From positions 1 through 35,755 of the forward strand of contig DSBL01000146.1 in NCBI GenBank assembly GCA_011049455.1: a DNA stretch of 35,755 nucleotides, in the 5' to 3' direction. Below, in pieces: positions 32,928-35,755 of the stretch (positions within the stretch are counted from its first letter, which is position 1; each line of letters opens with the position of its first letter). The stretch is from Desulfonatronum sp. (lineage in GTDB: Bacteria > Desulfobacterota > Desulfovibrionia > Desulfovibrionales > Desulfonatronaceae). A program made the position numbers and the translations under genes. Under the pieces are notes generated by a model. The model ran no database searches, was not told where the DNA came from, and saw nothing but the letters and a program-made list of their open reading frames with translations.

Positions 32928-34271
32928 TCAGAAAAAGCCCCACTCCAGCAACCGATTGTAGGCGTACTGGGCCTGCTCTCCTGAATCCACACTCTGCAGG
33001 TAGCGGTAATACTCCTCTGCCGCCTTTTTTTTATGTCCCATGCCTTCCTGGGAGAATCCCTTCAGAAAGACGGTGTTCGGGTTGCCCGGAAGCATTCGTT
33101 CATAACGGTCAAATTGCGCATAGGCGGCATCAAATTGCTTCAAACCCACCTTGGCCAAACCGCTGAGATGATGGCCCTGGGCCTCGGACGGATAGACGCG
33201 CTGGGCCTGTTCAGCAAAAAAAGCCGCCTTTTTGGGCCGCTCCTGGGCCAATTGACACTTGGCCATGAGCACCAGTCCGGCGTAATCCTCCGGAGCCTTT
33301 TGCAGGGCCTCCTCAAATGCGCTCTCAGCCTTGGGAAACTCTTCGCGCATCATGGATTTCTCGCCCTCCTGCAGCTTCTCAATGGCGTCCTTGATCTTGC
33401 GCAGCTCGGCCGTGGAATCCATGTACCGCTCCCGATGTACCGGAAGACCGCGGGCATCGGCATAGGCGGTGTTCGCGTTGTGCACCGCTGTCTGATACCG
33501 CTCTTCGCTCATGGGATGGGTTGAAAACATCATTTCAATGGCCGAAGGCTTGCTCTTGGACATGTTGCGCAACACATCCATCAATCCGACCATGCCATCC
33601 GGACTATACTCCGACCGGGTCATGTATTCCATGCCCAAGGCATCGGCCTGACGCTCGTCGTTGCGGCTGTAATGAGCGAGCAGCGCGCCCGAGGCGATCC
33701 CGCCCAGGCCGGCGGCAATGGCCGCGTACTTCTCATTCTGGGTGGCCAGATAGATTGTGGCCCCGGCCATGATCACGCTGGCCAGGATTCCCGTGGACAT
33801 TCGCGCCGAGGTGTGCCGGGCATTGACATGACCCAGCTCGTGGCCGATCAACCCGGCCAATTCGGCTTCATTCTGCATTTCCAGAAGTATTCCGCGGGTC
33901 GTGGCCACGCTGCCGCCGGGAAAAACGTATGCATTGGCGTGGTTGGCATTTACGCAGCGAAACGAGTACGGCATGTGCGGCCGGTGCGTGTTGGCGGCCA
34001 TTCCGCTGCCGACATGGGTCAGATAGGCGTTCAGCCGTTCATCCTGCACCGGTCCGTAATCCGAGGAAAACTGATGCGGAGAATGTTCCTGGTCCAGCTG
34101 GACTTCATTTTCCTCGGAAAAGAACATCAACTGGCTCTGTCCGGTGACGGGATTGACCGCGCAGCCAGTGGCCGCTCCGGCAGCCAGCCCCGCGGCGCCG
34201 GCCGAGGTCAGCCACAAGAAATCCCTGCGGGTCAGGGATCTTGGCGAGATACGGTTTTGGAATTGATGCAT
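32928..34271 (-). CDS. M48 metalloprotease, Tat-type lipoprotein, TPR tail
   Basis: 447 residues. The N-terminus has a twin-arginine motif (LTRRDFLWLTSAG, R15/R16) and a hydrophobic stretch ending at ATGC (C37), a probable Tat-routed lipoprotein site though -3 is Ala rather than Leu. The protease domain has HELGHVNARH (H144, E145, H148) and a third ligand Glu in DERQADALG. TPR repeats fill residues about 290-440 (AFEEALQKAPEDYAGLVLMAKC). This is the BepA/YfgC plan, outer membrane protein quality control. It faces hflC. Tat export of this family is unusual and would allow cytoplasmic metal loading. Confidence 0.92.
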   Translation of the reverse strand: MHQFQNRISPRSLTRRDFLWLTSAGAAGLAAGAATGCAVNPVTGQSQLMFFSEENEVQLDQEHSPHQFSSDYGPVQDERLNAYLTHVGSGMAANTHRPHMPYSFRCVNANHANAYVFPGGSVATTRGILLEMQNEAELAGLIGHELGHVNARHTSARMSTGILASVIMAGATIYLATQNEKYAAIAAGLGGIASGALLAHYSRNDERQADALGMEYMTRSEYSPDGMVGLMDVLRNMSKSKPSAIEMMFSTHPMSEERYQTAVHNANTAYADARGLPVHRERYMDSTAELRKIKDAIEKLQEGEKSMMREEFPKAESAFEEALQKAPEDYAGLVLMAKCQLAQERPKKAAFFAEQAQRVYPSEAQGHHLSGLAKVGLKQFDAAYAQFDRYERMLPGNPNTVFLKGFSQEGMGHKKKAAEEYYRYLQSVDSGEQAQYAYNRLLEWGFF

Positions 34272-34407
34272 GATGTTTCTTCCTCGTAAAACCCTGTGCC
34301 CAAGTGTCTTGCAAAATGGAGTTTATACCCTCGGATCATTTAGCAAGAAGCCAGGCAGAGTTCAAGAACTGAATCGGATCGATCCAGGCAAGCGGGAAAA
34401 CAGACAA

Positions 34408-35721
34408 TCATGGTTCCCGAGGCGGACGGCAGTAGGTCTCCCGGGTAAAGCAGGCCACAATGACCGTGAGCGCCAGCCATCCGGTCAGCAGCAAGAACCC
34501 GGTCTGATAGGCCTGTATGTCATAAACCCGCACGCCGGCTAACGTCTCTCCGCTCCACTGACGGTCCAGCATCCAGCCCAATACCGGCTGAAGAATCATC
34601 GGACCGGTCATGGTGCCCATGTTGCAGACCCCGGAAATTGTCCCGGCTAGCCGCGTCGGGGCCGACTCCTTGGCGTAGGCGAAGCCGACGATGACCACGC
34701 CGCAAGCGCAACCAGCCGCAACAGCGATGACAGCAAAGAGAGACACCGGCAGGGAGCGAACCTGGATGGCAATGGTCCAGGCCGCCAGGGCAATAACCGA
34801 GGCAATGACGTACAACGGCTTGCGCCGTCCGAACCTGTCCGACAGATGTCCAAAGAGAGGACCGGACAAGGCCCAGGCGATCATGATCATGGATGTCAGT
34901 GCGGCGCCGGCCCGGGCGCTGAGCCCGTACCGAATCTCCAGGTACGGCACCCCCCACAGGCCGCAAAAGGTGAGCACCACACCGACCATCCCGGCCTGGG
35001 CAATGGGAAGCAGCGTGGTGTTGCGGTACTGAAAAACGCTGCCCAATCCCTTGAGCAGACTGCCGGGCGAGACACCGGCAACTTTAGTGGCAGTGATATA
35101 TGAGGCATAGCCTTTCTCCGAGGGGTCGTCCCGCACCACGATCCAGACAAGAATGCCGATGGCCAGGCAAATCAACCCCATGCCCCACATCACTTCGCGC
35201 CAGCCGATCCACTCCACGCAAAGGCGCAACGGAACTCCTGCGCTCACCGCACCGGCCACGCCGCACAGCAGGGCCACGCCAGTGACAAAAGCGAACCGTC
35301 GCTGCGGGAACCAATGCATGGCGATCTTCATCAAGGTCACCCAGGCAACGGCAACGGAGCCGCCGATCAGCAGCCTGCCGACATTGGCCAGAACAACGTG
35401 GTCGGCCATGGCGAAAAACGCCGTGCCCAAAGCGGCCACAATGGCCCCCGTGGTCAAAAGCCGCCGCGGACCCCAATGATCCACCAGCAGCCCCGTGGGG
35501 ATCTGCATGGCCACGTAGCTGTAGAAATAGAACGCGGAAAAATTCCCCAGGGCCGCGGCTGTGATCTGGAAATCGCTCATTAGCTGATCCGTCATCACGG
35601 CTGGGGCCACCCGCTGGTAAAAACCGACGAAATACAGCCAAGCCCCCAACCCCCAGACCAGCCATGACAAGCGCAAAGGAGGATACGGCACCGGGGATGG
35701 ACTGGGTTCCCGAAGAATCAT
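34408..35721 (-). CDS. Major facilitator superfamily transporter
   Basis: 437 residues with about 12 membrane helices. MFS motif A appears twice: GLLVDHWGPRRLL between helices 2 and 3, and GHLSDRFGRRKPL in the second half. The FYQRVAPAVMTDQLMSDF start of the first loop and the short central loop are typical of sugar-phosphate/organic-anion type MFS members. The substrate cannot be predicted. The start ATG 35721 has no clear ribosome site. It is 136 bases upstream of the M48 gene on the same strand; that gap shows no terminator. Confidence 0.9.
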   Translation of the reverse strand: MILREPSPSPVPYPPLRLSWLVWGLGAWLYFVGFYQRVAPAVMTDQLMSDFQITAAALGNFSAFYFYSYVAMQIPTGLLVDHWGPRRLLTTGAIVAALGTAFFAMADHVVLANVGRLLIGGSVAVAWVTLMKIAMHWFPQRRFAFVTGVALLCGVAGAVSAGVPLRLCVEWIGWREVMWGMGLICLAIGILVWIVVRDDPSEKGYASYITATKVAGVSPGSLLKGLGSVFQYRNTTLLPIAQAGMVGVVLTFCGLWGVPYLEIRYGLSARAGAALTSMIMIAWALSGPLFGHLSDRFGRRKPLYVIASVIALAAWTIAIQVRSLPVSLFAVIAVAAGCACGVVIVGFAYAKESAPTRLAGTISGVCNMGTMTGPMILQPVLGWMLDRQWSGETLAGVRVYDIQAYQTGFLLLTGWLALTVIVACFTRETYCRPPREP

Positions 35722-35755
35722 GGAGCGTTGCGCATTGTTTCAGGAATACACCTAG

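Overview
The window looks like core chromosome of a Gram-negative, motile, anaerobic deltaproteobacterium, most likely of the order Desulfovibrionales. This is inferred from the siroheme-branch gene, ccsA-type cytochrome c maturation gene and hemA in one block, the sigma-54 flagellin promoter, the lipoprotein and Tat signals, and protein character. No rRNA, tRNA, CRISPR array, insertion sequence or prophage gene was seen. The first gene is cut by the window start.

Layout. 1-4905: a type IV pilus retraction pair (pilT fragment and pilU-like), a zinc-ribbon/degenerate-receiver protein, a small helical protein, an FtsB-like protein, a TPR protein and a Cache-like lipoprotein. 4930-8489: fbp, tsaD, trxA and bamD. 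8550-12907: an unknown protein coupled to a divergent EF-G paralogue, then DUF2062 protein and rsmA. 13068-14130 (minus): a clostridial-type purC preceded by an overlapping small ORF. 14354-20175: siroheme dehydrogenase, ccsA, hemA, a small unknown protein, tilS and a membrane adenylate cyclase with an EF-hand loop in its sensor. 20304-21015 (minus): a ccmD-like/TPR pair, divergent from a Crp/Fnr regulator at 21247-21924. 22038-24163 (minus): a U32 protein and a PHP phosphoesterase. 24317-26117: flaG and flagellin, divergent, with a sigma-54 promoter for flagellin. 26234-28212: rnc and a phosphotransacetylase-like P-loop/DRTGG protein, divergent. 28334-30778 (minus): phosphomannomutase, TPM-like protein and rnhA. 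30922-32909: hflK and hflC, facing a Tat/lipoprotein M48 protease and an MFS transporter on the minus strand.

How genes work together. hemA makes the tetrapyrrole precursor, the dehydrogenase branches it to siroheme, and CcsA and the CcmD/TPR pair serve cytochrome c maturation. TsaD, TilS and possibly the U32 protein modify tRNA. HflK/C and the M48 protease suggest envelope quality control. Many neighbours overlap by ATGA or GTGA junctions (2999, 9452, 12122, 28825, 32052), indicating translational coupling.

I did not find a clear new multi-gene system. The most interesting signals are regulatory or domain-level: the EF-hand cyclase, a cysteine-free Fnr-like regulator lacking the cAMP arginine with a matching box upstream of itself, several perfect dyads at likely promoters, a 50-bp perfect palindrome next to rnc, and an unknown gene coupled to an atypical EF-G.
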